From Nostoc sp. FACHB-892 (GTDB lineage: Bacteria > Cyanobacteriota > Cyanobacteriia > Cyanobacteriales > Nostocaceae): a stretch of 64,000 bases of DNA. Location of the stretch: the NCBI RefSeq assembly GCF_014698795.1, contig NZ_JACJTR010000009.1:62001-126000 (forward strand). The letters run 5' to 3'. A program made the translations under genes and the position numbers. Positions within the stretch are counted from its first letter, which is position 1, and each line of letters opens with the position of its first letter. A model generated the notes under the pieces. It ran no database searches. It saw only the letters and a list, made by a program, of their open reading frames with translations, and was not told the origin of the DNA. This document shows positions 17,463 through 26,036 of the stretch, in pieces.

Positions 17463-17708
17463 ATGGACTGGCAACAGCACATTCATTCAGACCCCAAAAT
17501 TCTGCTGGGTAAGCCGACTATGAAAGGAACTCGTTTATCTGTAGAGTTCTTATTGGGTTTGTTTACTGCGGGATGGACAGAACAATAAGTGCTAGAAAAC
17601 TATCCCACGTTGACTTCAGAAGCATTAAGGGCAGTATTTGCTTTTACAGCAGAGTGTATGCGTGAAGAATCTTTGTATACCCTCCCGCTTTTGTCTGAGG
17701 CGGGATGA
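17463..17708 (+). pseudogene. DUF433 antitoxin-like gene with an in-frame stop
   Basis: Reads MDWQQHIHSDPKILLGKPTM then KGTRLSVEFLLGLFTAGWTE, a typical DUF433 (VapB-like winged helix) start. Codon 42 is TAA (17586-17588); the same frame continues as VLENYPTLTSEALRAVFAFT, so a single G-to-T change of a GAA codon explains the break. The frame ends at TGA 17706, overlapping the next ATG as in intact DUF433/DUF5615 pairs. Confidence 0.8.
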
Positions 17709-17869
17709 TGCGGTTTCTTGCAAATAAAAATTTTCCTGTGATGAGCATTAGATATTTGCGCTCTGCTGGTTACAATGTAGCCTATGGAAGTGAAGACGCA
17801 CCTTTGCTGGACAAGCCAAGTATCAAAAGCTTCTTGCGTCTCAATTCCTTGGACACCCGCCGCACCTAA
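17705..17869 (+). pseudogene. DUF5615 PIN-like toxin fragment
   Basis: Starts in ATGA overlap with the DUF433 frame and reads MRFLANKNFPVMSIRYLRSA, GYNVAYGSEDAP, the N-terminal third of a DUF5615 PIN-like protein (one expected acidic residue is replaced: NKNF instead of NENF). After about 33 residues the sequence departs from the family and stops at 17867. The catalytic remainder is missing, so this is a truncated toxin. Confidence 0.65.
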
Positions 17870-18099
17870 TATCATCTTGAAACTATGCTCTTGGAGTTTC
17901 TCTAACTGGGGATAACCTTCACCTTGGTGCTTGCAAAATAAAGGCGAAGGTGAAGTTTAGGGGCATAGCTGACAGCAAGAGTTTCCACCGTAACCTTCAC
18001 CGTCTTATCTATCACCTTTTTCCTGAAATTATCGGCGATATTCGTCGCCACAATCGCTGATAAGCTGGTGCAAATCGCGTGATTGGCGAGAGACTGCAT
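17790..18099 (-). pseudogene. Unidentified gene remnant
   Basis: Two minus-strand frames can be joined by one frameshift near 17930: an Ala/Val/Lys-rich stretch (KTVKVTVETLAVSYAPKLHL) followed by GEGYPQLEKLQEHSFKMILG and TQEAFDTWLVQQ. The second part looks like true protein sequence, but I cannot name its family. It cuts off the DUF5615 fragment, so it may have arrived by the same rearrangement. Confidence 0.35.
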
Positions 18100-18186
18100 T
18101 GATGCGATCGCAGTTCAACTATAAAATCAAGACAGATAGGGGCAAATCTTTGCTGTTGTTAAGGCTGTGGCTATATTGATTGTTAT

Positions 18187-18354
18187 ATTCGTTCACAACA
18201 CAAGCCCATTCGTTCACAACACAAGTCCATTTGTTCAGAAAACAAGTTCCTTCGTTGAGAAAACAAGTTCATTCGTTCACAACACAAGCCCATTCGTTTA
18301 CAACACAAGTCCATTTGTTCAGAAAACAAGTTCATTCGTTCAGAAAACAAGTCT
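18187..18354 (+). repeat. 21-bp tandem repeat, eight copies in two 84-bp blocks
   Basis: Unit ATTCGTTCACAACACAAGCC(C). The eight units alternate variants in the order A B C D, A B C D (C-type with CAGAAAACAAGTTC), so an 84-bp block was itself duplicated. The period is a multiple of three and two frames stay open for about 65-75 codons, coding FVHNTSP-like heptads, but there is no ribosome site or start context. The repeat sits between gene remnants. Confidence 0.85.
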
Positions 18355-18508
18355 TTTCTCAACGATTTGTTGTTTAATAACGTGTAATTACTGAGCTAGC
18401 AATCCAATCTTATTACAAAAAACACCTTTTTTTGCAAACTTTACTGAACCCCTACATTGTCCCATTGAGCCACTCTAGAAAGATAAGTTTAGTAAAAGGT
18501 ATGCATTG

Positions 18509-18901
18509 ATGCCACGCAAAAAAAGAACCTCTCCTGTCCTGGAAAAAACCGAACAGAGAGTAATCGGATTTAAATCGATTGATTCCAGCCTTGACTTTGG
18601 TGATTCTATCAGTTTAAAGAATTTAACCCAGTTAATCGGGCAACTCCGCAACCATATTGACCAGTATAATATGATGCTAACTGCCCTGGACTCGGCAAAG
18701 GCAGAAATAGAAACCCTTGAAAAGACTATCCGCGAAACTTCAGAACGCTTAGTCAGTGGTGTAGTGTTGAAGTATGGCAAAGACAGCCGGGAATATGAGA
18801 TGACAGGCGGAGTACGCAAAAGCGATCGCATTCGTAAAGCCACTATCACCCGGTTAAAATCGACCGCAGACTTAAAAGCAACTTCTAAACAGACGGCGTA
18901 A
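18509..18901 (+). CDS. Conserved hypothetical protein, 130 aa
   Basis: A basic, helical protein: MPRKKRTSPVLEKTEQRVIG, a coiled-coil centre (LTQLIGQLRNHIDQYNMMLT then LDSAKAEIETLEKTIRETSE), and a basic C-terminus with a GVRKSDRIRKATITRL segment. It resembles small nucleoid- or scaffold-type proteins, with no catalytic motif. ATG 18509 is used rather than the TTG one codon earlier. A perfect hairpin follows the stop. Function unknown. Confidence 0.65.
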   Translation: MPRKKRTSPVLEKTEQRVIGFKSIDSSLDFGDSISLKNLTQLIGQLRNHIDQYNMMLTALDSAKAEIETLEKTIRETSERLVSGVVLKYGKDSREYEMTGGVRKSDRIRKATITRLKSTADLKATSKQTA

Positions 18902-18913
18902 CAGGCAAAAATT

Positions 18914-18943
18914 AGGCATCATTTATTACAGTGAATGATGCCT
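18914..18943 (+). terminator. Hairpin after the 130-aa gene
   Basis: A perfect ten-base stem AGGCATCATT / AATGATGCCT with a ten-base loop begins 13 bases after the stop. It lacks a T-run; termination is likely but not certain. Confidence 0.5.
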
Positions 18944-19176
18944 ATTGTGTAGGCGTAGACCGCCGCAGATATCGCACAATCGCACTGTTAGGCACTTCGC
19001 TTTGATTTTGGAAAGCAGGTGCATTTCGTGGCGGCTAACTCTATAAGTTTAGTAGGTAATGAAAATTTAAACAGTAATTTTACTGTAGTTTTTAAATATT
19101 TACGTGATTTACGATACAGCATGATTAACGAGTAAATGCTGACATTTTTTCATTGTCTTAGACGGGATAGATACCG

Positions 19177-19503
19177 ATGACATCTGAAAGCAATCGCGAA
19201 AAAGAACTTGAACAGCAAGAACGTATATTACGAGAACGAGAAGTTGAATTGCGACTCCGGGAAATGGAAAGTAAGATCCATGCTACCGATGCGGCTTTTC
19301 ATCAAACTGTAAAGCATCAGCCAGAAAATTCTCAGAAACCTTGGATAAACAAAGTAATTCTGGGTGGAAAGCTTTTTGCTCTTGGTGTGGTAGCACTAGT
19401 TGCAGTCAGAATAGCCTCGGTGTTGGCTGGATTTATTATTGTTGGTGCGCTGGGGTGGATGTCTTACAAATTATTTTTGGAATCTAAAAAAACCAATCTT
19501 TAA
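19177..19503 (+). CDS. Small coiled-coil protein with membrane hairpin, first gene of the dynamin locus
   Basis: 108 residues. Residues 4-35 form an Arg/Glu heptad coiled coil (REKELEQQERILREREVELR). A polar linker follows, then two closely spaced hydrophobic segments (about 64-83 and 84-100: LFALGVVALVAVRIASVLAG, FIIVGALGWMSYKLF) that look like a membrane hairpin. The gene ends 16 bases before the BDLP1 orthologue, so they should be co-transcribed. From design and position it may anchor or recruit the dynamin to membrane (inference). No known family recognised. Confidence 0.75.
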   Translation: MTSESNREKELEQQERILREREVELRLREMESKIHATDAAFHQTVKHQPENSQKPWINKVILGGKLFALGVVALVAVRIASVLAGFIIVGALGWMSYKLFLESKKTNL

Positions 19504-19519
19504 TTAAGGTGTAATTATA

Positions 19520-21601
19520 ATGAGTGATCAGGTAGCAACTGACAGATTTATCCAAGACTTAGAGCGCGTTGCTCAAGTGCGATCGGAGATTTCAATATGT
19601 TTGAGTAAACTAGCTGAAACAATTAATCAAGCTGAGTTGGCTGGCGACTCTTCATCGGGAAAACTCAGTTTAGAGCGAGATATTGAAGATATTACAGTAG
19701 CTAGTAAAAACCTCCGCCAAGGTGTATTTCGCCTTTTAGTATTAGGCGATATGAAACGCGGGAAAAGTACGTTTCTCAATGCTTTAATTGGGGAAAACTT
19801 ATTGCCGAGTGATGTTAACCCTTGTACCGCAGTCTTAACAGTTCTACGCTATGGACCAGAAAAGAAAGTTACCATTCATTTTAATGATGGAAAAAGCCCA
19901 CAACAGCTAGATTTTCAGAACTTTAAATATAAATATACCATTGATCCGGCTGAAGCTAAAAAACTAGAGCAGGAGAAAAAACAAGCATTTCCCGATGTTG
20001 ATTATGCAGTAGTTGAGTATCCCTTAACCCTGCTACAAAAGGGAATTGAAATTGTCGATAGTCCGGGATTGAATGATACAGAAGCACGAAACGAATTATC
20101 TTTAGGTTATGTAAATAACTGCCACGCGATTTTGTTTGTGATGAGAGCTTCTCAACCTTGTACTTTGGGTGAACGTCGCTACTTAGAAAATTACATCAAA
20201 GGTCGAGGATTGACAGTTTTCTTCTTAGTTAACGCTTGGGATCAAGTACGAGAATCATTGATTGATCCTGATGATGTTGAAGAATTACAAGCGTCTGAAA
20301 ATAGATTGCGGCAAGTATTTAATGCAAATTTAGCAGAATATTGTACTGTAGAAGGTCAGAATATTTATGACGAACGGGTGTTTGAGCTTTCGTCAATTCA
20401 AGCACTCAGACGACGGTTGAAAAATCCCCAGGCTGATTTAGACGGAACTGGCTTTCCGAAGTTTATGGATTCGCTTAATACTTTTCTTACCAGAGAACGT
20501 GCGATCGCAGAACTCCGTCAAGTTAGAACCTTAGCAAGACTTGCCTGCAATCATACCCGCGAAGCAGTTGCTAGACGTATACCATTACTTGACCAAGATG
20601 TAAATGAATTAAAGAAACGGATTGATTCTGTAGAACCAGAGTTTAACAAACTCACAGGTATTCGAGATGAATTCCAAAAAGAGATTATCAATACAAGAGA
20701 CACCCAAGCAAGAACTATTTCCGAATCTTTTCGCAGCTACGTTTTAAACTTAGGTGATACCTTTGAAACCGATTTCTTGCGCTATCAGCCAGAATTAAAT
20801 CTGTTTGATTTTCTCAGTAGTGGTAAACGAGAAGCATTTAACACCGCACTGCAAAAAGCCTTTGAGCAATATATCACGGATAAATCTGCTGCTTGGACAT
20901 TAACTGCTGAAAAAGATATCAATGCAGCTTTTAAAGAACTTTCTCGGAGTGCTGCACAATATGGCGCATCTTACAGTCAAGTTACAGATCAAATCACTGG
21001 AAAGCTTACCGGACAAGACGTAAAGGTACATACCACTAATACTGCTGAAGAAGATAACTCTCCCACTTGGGCAAAATGGGCAATGGGATTATTATCATTA
21101 TCTAAAGGAAATCTTGCTGGTTTTGCACTAGCTGGGGCCGGATTTGATTGGAAAAATATCTTGTTAAACTACTTCACTGTAATTGGCGTTGGCGGGATAA
21201 TTACAGCAGTGACGGGTATTTTTCTTGGGCCAATCGGGTTTGCACTGCTAGGTTTGGGAGTAGGATTTTTGCAAGCAGATCAAGCACGTAAAGAATTAGT
21301 TAAAACAGCAAAGAAAGAGTTAGTTAAACACCTACCGCAAGTAGCGCATGAGCAATCTCAGGTTGTATATAACGCTGTGAAAGAGTGTTTTAACTCTTAC
21401 GAAAAAGAAGTAAGTAAGCGGATTAACGATGATATTGTATCTCGCAAATCGGAATTAGATAATTTAGTCAAGCAGAAACAAACCCGCGAAATAAATCGTG
21501 AGGGTGAGTTCAACCGTTTAAAAAACTTACAGGAAGATGTAATTGCTCAGTTGCAAAAAATTGAGGCAGCCTATAGCAATCTATTAGCGTACTATAGCTA
21601 A
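19520..21601 (+). CDS. bdlp1: Bacterial dynamin-like protein 1 (BDLP1 orthologue)
   Basis: A large GTPase that binds and tubulates lipid membrane. The 693-residue sequence agrees nearly throughout with my memory of Nostoc punctiforme BDLP, the first bacterial dynamin with a crystal structure. GTPase domain: P-loop GDMKRGKST (76-84, Lys82), switch Thr103 (PCTAV), G3 DSPG (180-183), G4 NAWD (238-241). Helical neck and trunk surround the paddle, a hydrophobic segment at about 549-584 (YFTVIGVGGIITAVTG then IFLGPIGFALLGLGVGF), which inserts in membrane. The C-terminus is a long helix. All GTPase motifs are complete. It lies between a small membrane protein and a second dynamin-like gene, 58 bases downstream. 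Confidence 0.95.
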   Translation: MSDQVATDRFIQDLERVAQVRSEISICLSKLAETINQAELAGDSSSGKLSLERDIEDITVASKNLRQGVFRLLVLGDMKRGKSTFLNALIGENLLPSDVNPCTAVLTVLRYGPEKKVTIHFNDGKSPQQLDFQNFKYKYTIDPAEAKKLEQEKKQAFPDVDYAVVEYPLTLLQKGIEIVDSPGLNDTEARNELSLGYVNNCHAILFVMRASQPCTLGERRYLENYIKGRGLTVFFLVNAWDQVRESLIDPDDVEELQASENRLRQVFNANLAEYCTVEGQNIYDERVFELSSIQALRRRLKNPQADLDGTGFPKFMDSLNTFLTRERAIAELRQVRTLARLACNHTREAVARRIPLLDQDVNELKKRIDSVEPEFNKLTGIRDEFQKEIINTRDTQARTISESFRSYVLNLGDTFETDFLRYQPELNLFDFLSSGKREAFNTALQKAFEQYITDKSAAWTLTAEKDINAAFKELSRSAAQYGASYSQVTDQITGKLTGQDVKVHTTNTAEEDNSPTWAKWAMGLLSLSKGNLAGFALAGAGFDWKNILLNYFTVIGVGGIITAVTGIFLGPIGFALLGLGVGFLQADQARKELVKTAKKELVKHLPQVAHEQSQVVYNAVKECFNSYEKEVSKRINDDIVSRKSELDNLVKQKQTREINREGEFNRLKNLQEDVIAQLQKIEAAYSNLLAYYS

Positions 21602-21659
21602 TATATCTAATTACTCTCGTTCCTAGATATAAACTGGGAACGAGGAAGATAGGGGAACT

Positions 21660-23879
21660 ATGCAACAACAGTATGAAGGTTATAAGGATTTAGCAGATTC
21701 TCTCAAATCTGCATCTGCATCACTGAATTTAGAATACAAATCGCAACTGCATCAAGATATAATTACCATCTACAATCATCTTGTTAATCCTAGCTTTCGG
21801 ATTGCAGTATTTGGCCCGTTTAATCATGGCAAATCTACTTTACTGAATGCCATGCTAGGGAATCGCACCTTACCGATTGATTTAATTCCCACCACAGGCG
21901 CGGCGATTGCTGTCAAGTATGGCTCTGATGTGCGAACTCGCATCATGTTGCTAGATGGTACAGAAGTCTATCGCAGTGGCACAGAAGTTTTACAGCAATT
22001 TGCTATTCTTGATGGCAATAGGCAGATGCGAAAAGATGTAGCATCTGTGGAAGTTTTTTGTCCGCATCCTTTTTTGGAAACAGGAGTAGAATTTCTCGAT
22101 TTACCGGGAACAAATGATAGAGATGAACAAGATAATTTAATCAGAGAACAATTATTAAGTGCAGATTTAGTTATCCAATTATTAGATGCACGTAAGTTAA
22201 TGACTTTAGGTGAGCGAGAAAACTTACGAGATTGGCTATTAGATCGCGGTATTAAAACAGTTATTTTTGTCGCTAATTTTCTTAACTTACTCGAACCCGA
22301 CGAGCAAAAACAAGTTCAAAATCGCTTGCTGTTTGTTGCAGAAAGCTTTCGAGCCGAATTACCTCCAGGTTTTAGTAATTTATATCGTGTTGATGCTTTA
22401 CCTGCTTTAAGAGCTAGATTAAAAGGCGATGTTGCTGCTGCCAATAGTAGCGGGTTAGCGGCTTTTGAAACAGCTTTGCAAAATATTGTGGAGATTTTGC
22501 AACCAAATCGTGGTAGTGTGCGTTTGCCAAGAGTGCAAGCGATCGCTTCTCAAATCCAATACTCATTAAAAGCTAAAACTGACCCAATTGCTATTGAAAT
22601 AAAATCATTTGTTGATAAACAAAACACTAAATTTGAAATTAAACAAAAAGCAGCCAACCTAATTTATAAAGGTTTTACTATTAGTTTGAAAGAGTTACGC
22701 GATTGGCTAGCATTACCTAAGCTACTTACAAAATATCAAGCTGATGCAGCAGTTGCATTGGCAGAAAATAACTTTAAAAATTGGCAAACAAATATTCTTA
22801 AAAAAGACCTAACACAATTGCAATTGGCTGCAATGAAATGGCTTTATCAAGCTTACGAATTTTTTCAAGAAGAACGACCGCAAGATTTATTAATTCCCTT
22901 TCCTAGCGAACCACAAGTAATATTACCATCAAAGCCAAGTAATACTGATGATTTGAGCGAACCGGGTTCCATCGCTGTTGGTGGTGGTATTGGTTGGTTA
23001 TTAGGTGGCCCGGTGGGTGCTGCTGTCGTCGGGAGTATTTCTTATTTGCTAAATAAGAATATCCAAAAACAAGATGAACAATTAGCAAAGGAATCTTATC
23101 ATCAGGAAGTTGCTAAACTTTGTATAACTACAATTGAAGATTATTTATCTCGCTTTAGCAGTCACGGGTTATCTATCCTGAGTGAATATGAGCAGAAAGC
23201 TGAAAAAGTAATTTGCTTTGAATTCAGTCAAGAGCCGCTAGAAATTACTCAAAAACGTGAAAATTTGCAGCAATTACAAAACAGTTTTAATCAGTTGCTA
23301 CGAGAATTAGAAAAAGTAAAAATACTCTCAAATCATCAACCTTATAGAGAAATACCGAAATATAGCAACACTCATAGAAAATATTCGCCACAGCCAGAGA
23401 GAGTTCAAACTTCCTCACAAAAAGATACTAATGTTAAGCAACAACACGAAAATACTGCTAAGAATTCTGCGACAAGGGTAGAATCTGTTTCTCCACCACC
23501 GCCAAAAGCTTCTCCTTCTTTGCGTCCAGAAGAAGTAGAGGCAAAATTTCGGGATTGGGAACTCAATGAAGAAATAGCGCAAATGAAAGCAGAGATGCGA
23601 CAGCCTGGTTCTCAAACGGGCAAACAGCAAAATACAACTCAAAGCAATAAAGCATCAAACCAAACCAAAACCCAGACGGAAAAAGATCAGATTACTCGCG
23701 CATACAGTATTTTAGGATTGCAAACAAACGCTTCTTTGGCTGAGGTAAAGCAGGCTTATCGAACTTTAGTAAAAAAATGGCATCCAGATTTGTTTGTTGG
23801 GAAGCCGCAACTGCTAAAACAAGCACAAGAGAAAATGCACTTAGTTAATGAAGCTTACACAATTTTGAGTGATAAATAA
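21660..23879 (+). CDS. Second dynamin-like GTPase with C-terminal DnaJ domain
   Basis: 739 residues. GTPase domain: P-loop GPFNHGKST (52-60), PTTG (77-80), G3 DLPG (147-150). The G4 position reads ANFLN (205-209), lacking the Asp of (N/T)KxD. A helical trunk follows, then a Gly-rich hydrophobic hairpin (about 436-465) resembling the BDLP paddle, a coiled coil (525-555), a Pro/Ser/Gln linker (560-675) and a J domain (678-739) with the HPD triad at 708-710 (VKKWHPD). J domains stimulate Hsp70/DnaK, so the protein may bring the chaperone to a dynamin coat (inference). It is last in the set with the BDLP1 gene and probably its partner. Confidence 0.9.
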   Translation: MQQQYEGYKDLADSLKSASASLNLEYKSQLHQDIITIYNHLVNPSFRIAVFGPFNHGKSTLLNAMLGNRTLPIDLIPTTGAAIAVKYGSDVRTRIMLLDGTEVYRSGTEVLQQFAILDGNRQMRKDVASVEVFCPHPFLETGVEFLDLPGTNDRDEQDNLIREQLLSADLVIQLLDARKLMTLGERENLRDWLLDRGIKTVIFVANFLNLLEPDEQKQVQNRLLFVAESFRAELPPGFSNLYRVDALPALRARLKGDVAAANSSGLAAFETALQNIVEILQPNRGSVRLPRVQAIASQIQYSLKAKTDPIAIEIKSFVDKQNTKFEIKQKAANLIYKGFTISLKELRDWLALPKLLTKYQADAAVALAENNFKNWQTNILKKDLTQLQLAAMKWLYQAYEFFQEERPQDLLIPFPSEPQVILPSKPSNTDDLSEPGSIAVGGGIGWLLGGPVGAAVVGSISYLLNKNIQKQDEQLAKESYHQEVAKLCITTIEDYLSRFSSHGLSILSEYEQKAEKVICFEFSQEPLEITQKRENLQQLQNSFNQLLRELEKVKILSNHQPYREIPKYSNTHRKYSPQPERVQTSSQKDTNVKQQHENTAKNSATRVESVSPPPPKASPSLRPEEVEAKFRDWELNEEIAQMKAEMRQPGSQTGKQQNTTQSNKASNQTKTQTEKDQITRAYSILGLQTNASLAEVKQAYRTLVKKWHPDLFVGKPQLLKQAQEKMHLVNEAYTILSDK

Positions 23880-23987
23880 ACAACAAAATACTGGACTTTT
23901 TTAATAAGTTAGATTTCATCCTAATTTCATTTCTGGCTGTAAAGCTAAGAAGTAAATATAGAATTAAGAAACTGTTAGGTGAGATTT

Positions 23988-24683
23988 ATGCAACTGCTAT
24001 CTTTAAGGAATGGCTTTTTGGCGTTAACCTTGACTGCGATCGCTTCAGCCGGTGGGTTAATTACAGGCTGTACCAATACGGTTTCCCAGAATCAAAGCCA
24101 AGCGCCGGAGGTAACTGCCACCAATGCTAACGACAAGCAGCAGATGATGAACCACGGTGGTATGAATCACAGCATGGAAATGGATTTAGGCCCAGCCGAT
24201 GCTAATTTTGATTTACGATTTATCGACGCTATGACACCGCACCATCAAGGGGCTGTGGAAATGGCGAATGTTGCACAGCAGAAATCAAAACGTCCTGAAA
24301 TCAAAAAACTAGCAGACAATATCATCAAATCGCAAAACCAAGAAATCACTCAGATGAAGCAGTGGCGACAAGCTTGGTATCCCAACGCGGGAAATAAACC
24401 AATGGCTTACAACAGCCAAATGGGTCACATGATGGAAATGTCATCTGATCAAATGAAAACTATGATGATGAGCCAAAACTTAGGTGCAGCTGATGCTGAG
24501 TTTGATTTGCGCTTTATCAACGCGATGATTCCTCACCACGAAGGGGCTGTAACAATGGCAAAAGATACCTTAAGTAAGTCTCAGCGCCCTGAAATCAAGA
24601 AATTAGCCCAAGCAATTATTAAAGACCAAGATATAGAAATTAAACAAATGCAACAGTGGCGAAAAGCCTGGTATAACAAGTAA
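23988..24683 (+). CDS. DUF305 lipoprotein with two tandem domains
   Basis: 231 residues: lipoprotein signal with lipobox ITGC (Cys about 28), a Met/His-rich linker (MMNHGGMNHSMEMD), then two copies of the DUF305 four-helix domain, each with the motif (D/N)AM(T/I)PHH(Q/E)GAV. The His/Met pairs suggest copper or other metal binding outside the cytoplasm, as proposed for the family. The ATG at 23988 has AGGTGAG upstream and is preferred to the GTG at 23979. The two domains are about 60 percent alike by eye, a tandem duplication. No copper gene is adjacent. Confidence 0.88.
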   Translation: MQLLSLRNGFLALTLTAIASAGGLITGCTNTVSQNQSQAPEVTATNANDKQQMMNHGGMNHSMEMDLGPADANFDLRFIDAMTPHHQGAVEMANVAQQKSKRPEIKKLADNIIKSQNQEITQMKQWRQAWYPNAGNKPMAYNSQMGHMMEMSSDQMKTMMMSQNLGAADAEFDLRFINAMIPHHEGAVTMAKDTLSKSQRPEIKKLAQAIIKDQDIEIKQMQQWRKAWYNK

Positions 24684-24733
24684 ACCTAAGCCTTTGCATA
24701 CATAGGAATTTTAGCGTCGAATTATCCCCCTTA

Positions 24734-24857
24734 GGGACTTCCAACTAAAAAAATATCCTATCGTGGTGTAGGCAGAGGGGCAGGGAGCAGTTCTTGCTGG
24801 GGGAGAAAGAAAAATATGATCTGACGTAAATTGGATAATTTATTTTCTGGAAGTCCC
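24734..24857. mobile_element. MITE-like element, copy 1 (124 bp)
   Basis: Ends GGGACTTCCA...TGGAAGTCCC with imperfect inverted arms of about 25 bases (left ACTAAAAAAATATCC, right GGATAATTTATTTTC), flanked by TTA on both sides (24731-24733, 24858-24860). The interior is GGGG-rich and AGAAAGAAAAATATGATCTGA-like; no coding capacity. A second copy is at 44550-44670. Confidence 0.8.
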
Positions 24858-25022
24858 TTAATCGGCGAGCAATGCTCTAAAAGTGAGATAGGTAAGTAGG
24901 GGAGGTAGGGGGAGAGAAAGAAACAAGTGTATTCTGGGCTATTCCAGTAGTAAAAAATTACTAAAAATTTCTCTTTACTTCCCCTGCTCCCAAAAATTTT
25001 ATTTTTGCTCGGAGGTGAGCAA

Positions 25023-25853
25023 ATGGTTACCAAAATTTTCTTGAGCATTAGTGCATTGGTAGCGATCGCATTCATAGCTTTAGCCATTAACAAGGTAAGA
25101 GCCGACCAAGAAGTTGATCGGATTTGGCGATCGCTAGAAGCAGTCCCAGCAGAGCATAATTTTACTGAAGACATGGTTGCAGAATTACCTGCTCCTGTAA
25201 AACGCTACTTTCTCCATGCGATCGCACCAGGAACTCCAATGGCTTCTTGTGTCAGCTTAGAAATGAGTGGCAGTTTTAGGATGGCTCAAGATAAACCCTG
25301 GATACCAATGCAAGCAAAAGAGATAATCTCTGCGCTGAAAGGATTGGTTTGGAAACTAGTTATTGGAAGCGGTTTGTCTCAATTTGTGGGAACTGATTAC
25401 TATGCAAATAAATCGGGTCGAATGCGGTTCTTCCTTTGGGGAGTAATTCCCTTGGTAAATGCCCACAGTCCCGATATTAATCGCTCTAGTATTGGCCGAT
25501 TTGCTGGAGAATTGATCTGGCTACCTTCTGCTTTGCTACCTGAATATGGTGTAAGTTGGCAGGCAATTGATGAGAAAACTATCCAAGCTAGCCTAAAGAT
25601 TGATGGTGAACCTGTAACGCTAACACTGGTTATAGATACTAACGGCAAACTGCTAAAGCTTTCTTTACCACGTTGGGGAGAACATACAGAAGATGGGAGC
25701 TTCGCTTACATTCCTTTTGGTGGAGAAGTTCAGAAAGAACATACATTTGGCGGCTTTACAATTCCCTCCCAGATGAGTATCGGGTGGTGGTTTGGGACAG
25801 ACCGTTACTCAGAGTTCTTCCGTGCCACAATTGAGCAAGCTGAGTTTCGGTAA
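25023..25853 (+). CDS. DUF6544-like membrane-anchored protein
   Basis: 276 residues: an N-terminal hydrophobic helix (IFLSISALVAIAFIALAINK), then a soluble beta-rich domain with the conserved start LPAPVKRYFLHAI, later MRFFLWGVIPLVNA and GRFAGELIWLPSAL, and YIPFGGEV near the end. This pattern fits the family I recall as DUF6544. The ATG at 25023 has the strong site GGAGGTGAG and is preferred to the upstream in-frame codon at 25005. It stands alone downstream of the MITE. Function unknown. Confidence 0.75.
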   Translation: MVTKIFLSISALVAIAFIALAINKVRADQEVDRIWRSLEAVPAEHNFTEDMVAELPAPVKRYFLHAIAPGTPMASCVSLEMSGSFRMAQDKPWIPMQAKEIISALKGLVWKLVIGSGLSQFVGTDYYANKSGRMRFFLWGVIPLVNAHSPDINRSSIGRFAGELIWLPSALLPEYGVSWQAIDEKTIQASLKIDGEPVTLTLVIDTNGKLLKLSLPRWGEHTEDGSFAYIPFGGEVQKEHTFGGFTIPSQMSIGWWFGTDRYSEFFRATIEQAEFR

Positions 25854-26036
25854 CTGTATTGCACCAGGTTTTTGTGCTTGTTGAATTGATTAATTGATTT
25901 AGTGATTTTTAAAACAATATAGCTACAAAAGTTTTCTTATAACATTCAACATTCATTCTTCTGTGATTTGCATTTCAAAATGCAAATATACTAAGGGCGA
26001 TAATGCCTAATGGCACGATAACAGAAGCATGAAAGC

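Noticed and set aside
18187..18354. CRISPR array
   Set aside because: Units are contiguous 21-bp repeats with no spacers and no cas genes nearby.
18167..18394. Open frames through the 21-bp repeat as a real repetitive protein
   Set aside because: No ribosome site, frame openness follows from the stop-free repeat unit, and two frames are equally open.
24758..25174. Minus-strand ORF across the MITE
   Set aside because: It crosses the MITE and the start of the DUF6544-like gene and reads as low-complexity noise.
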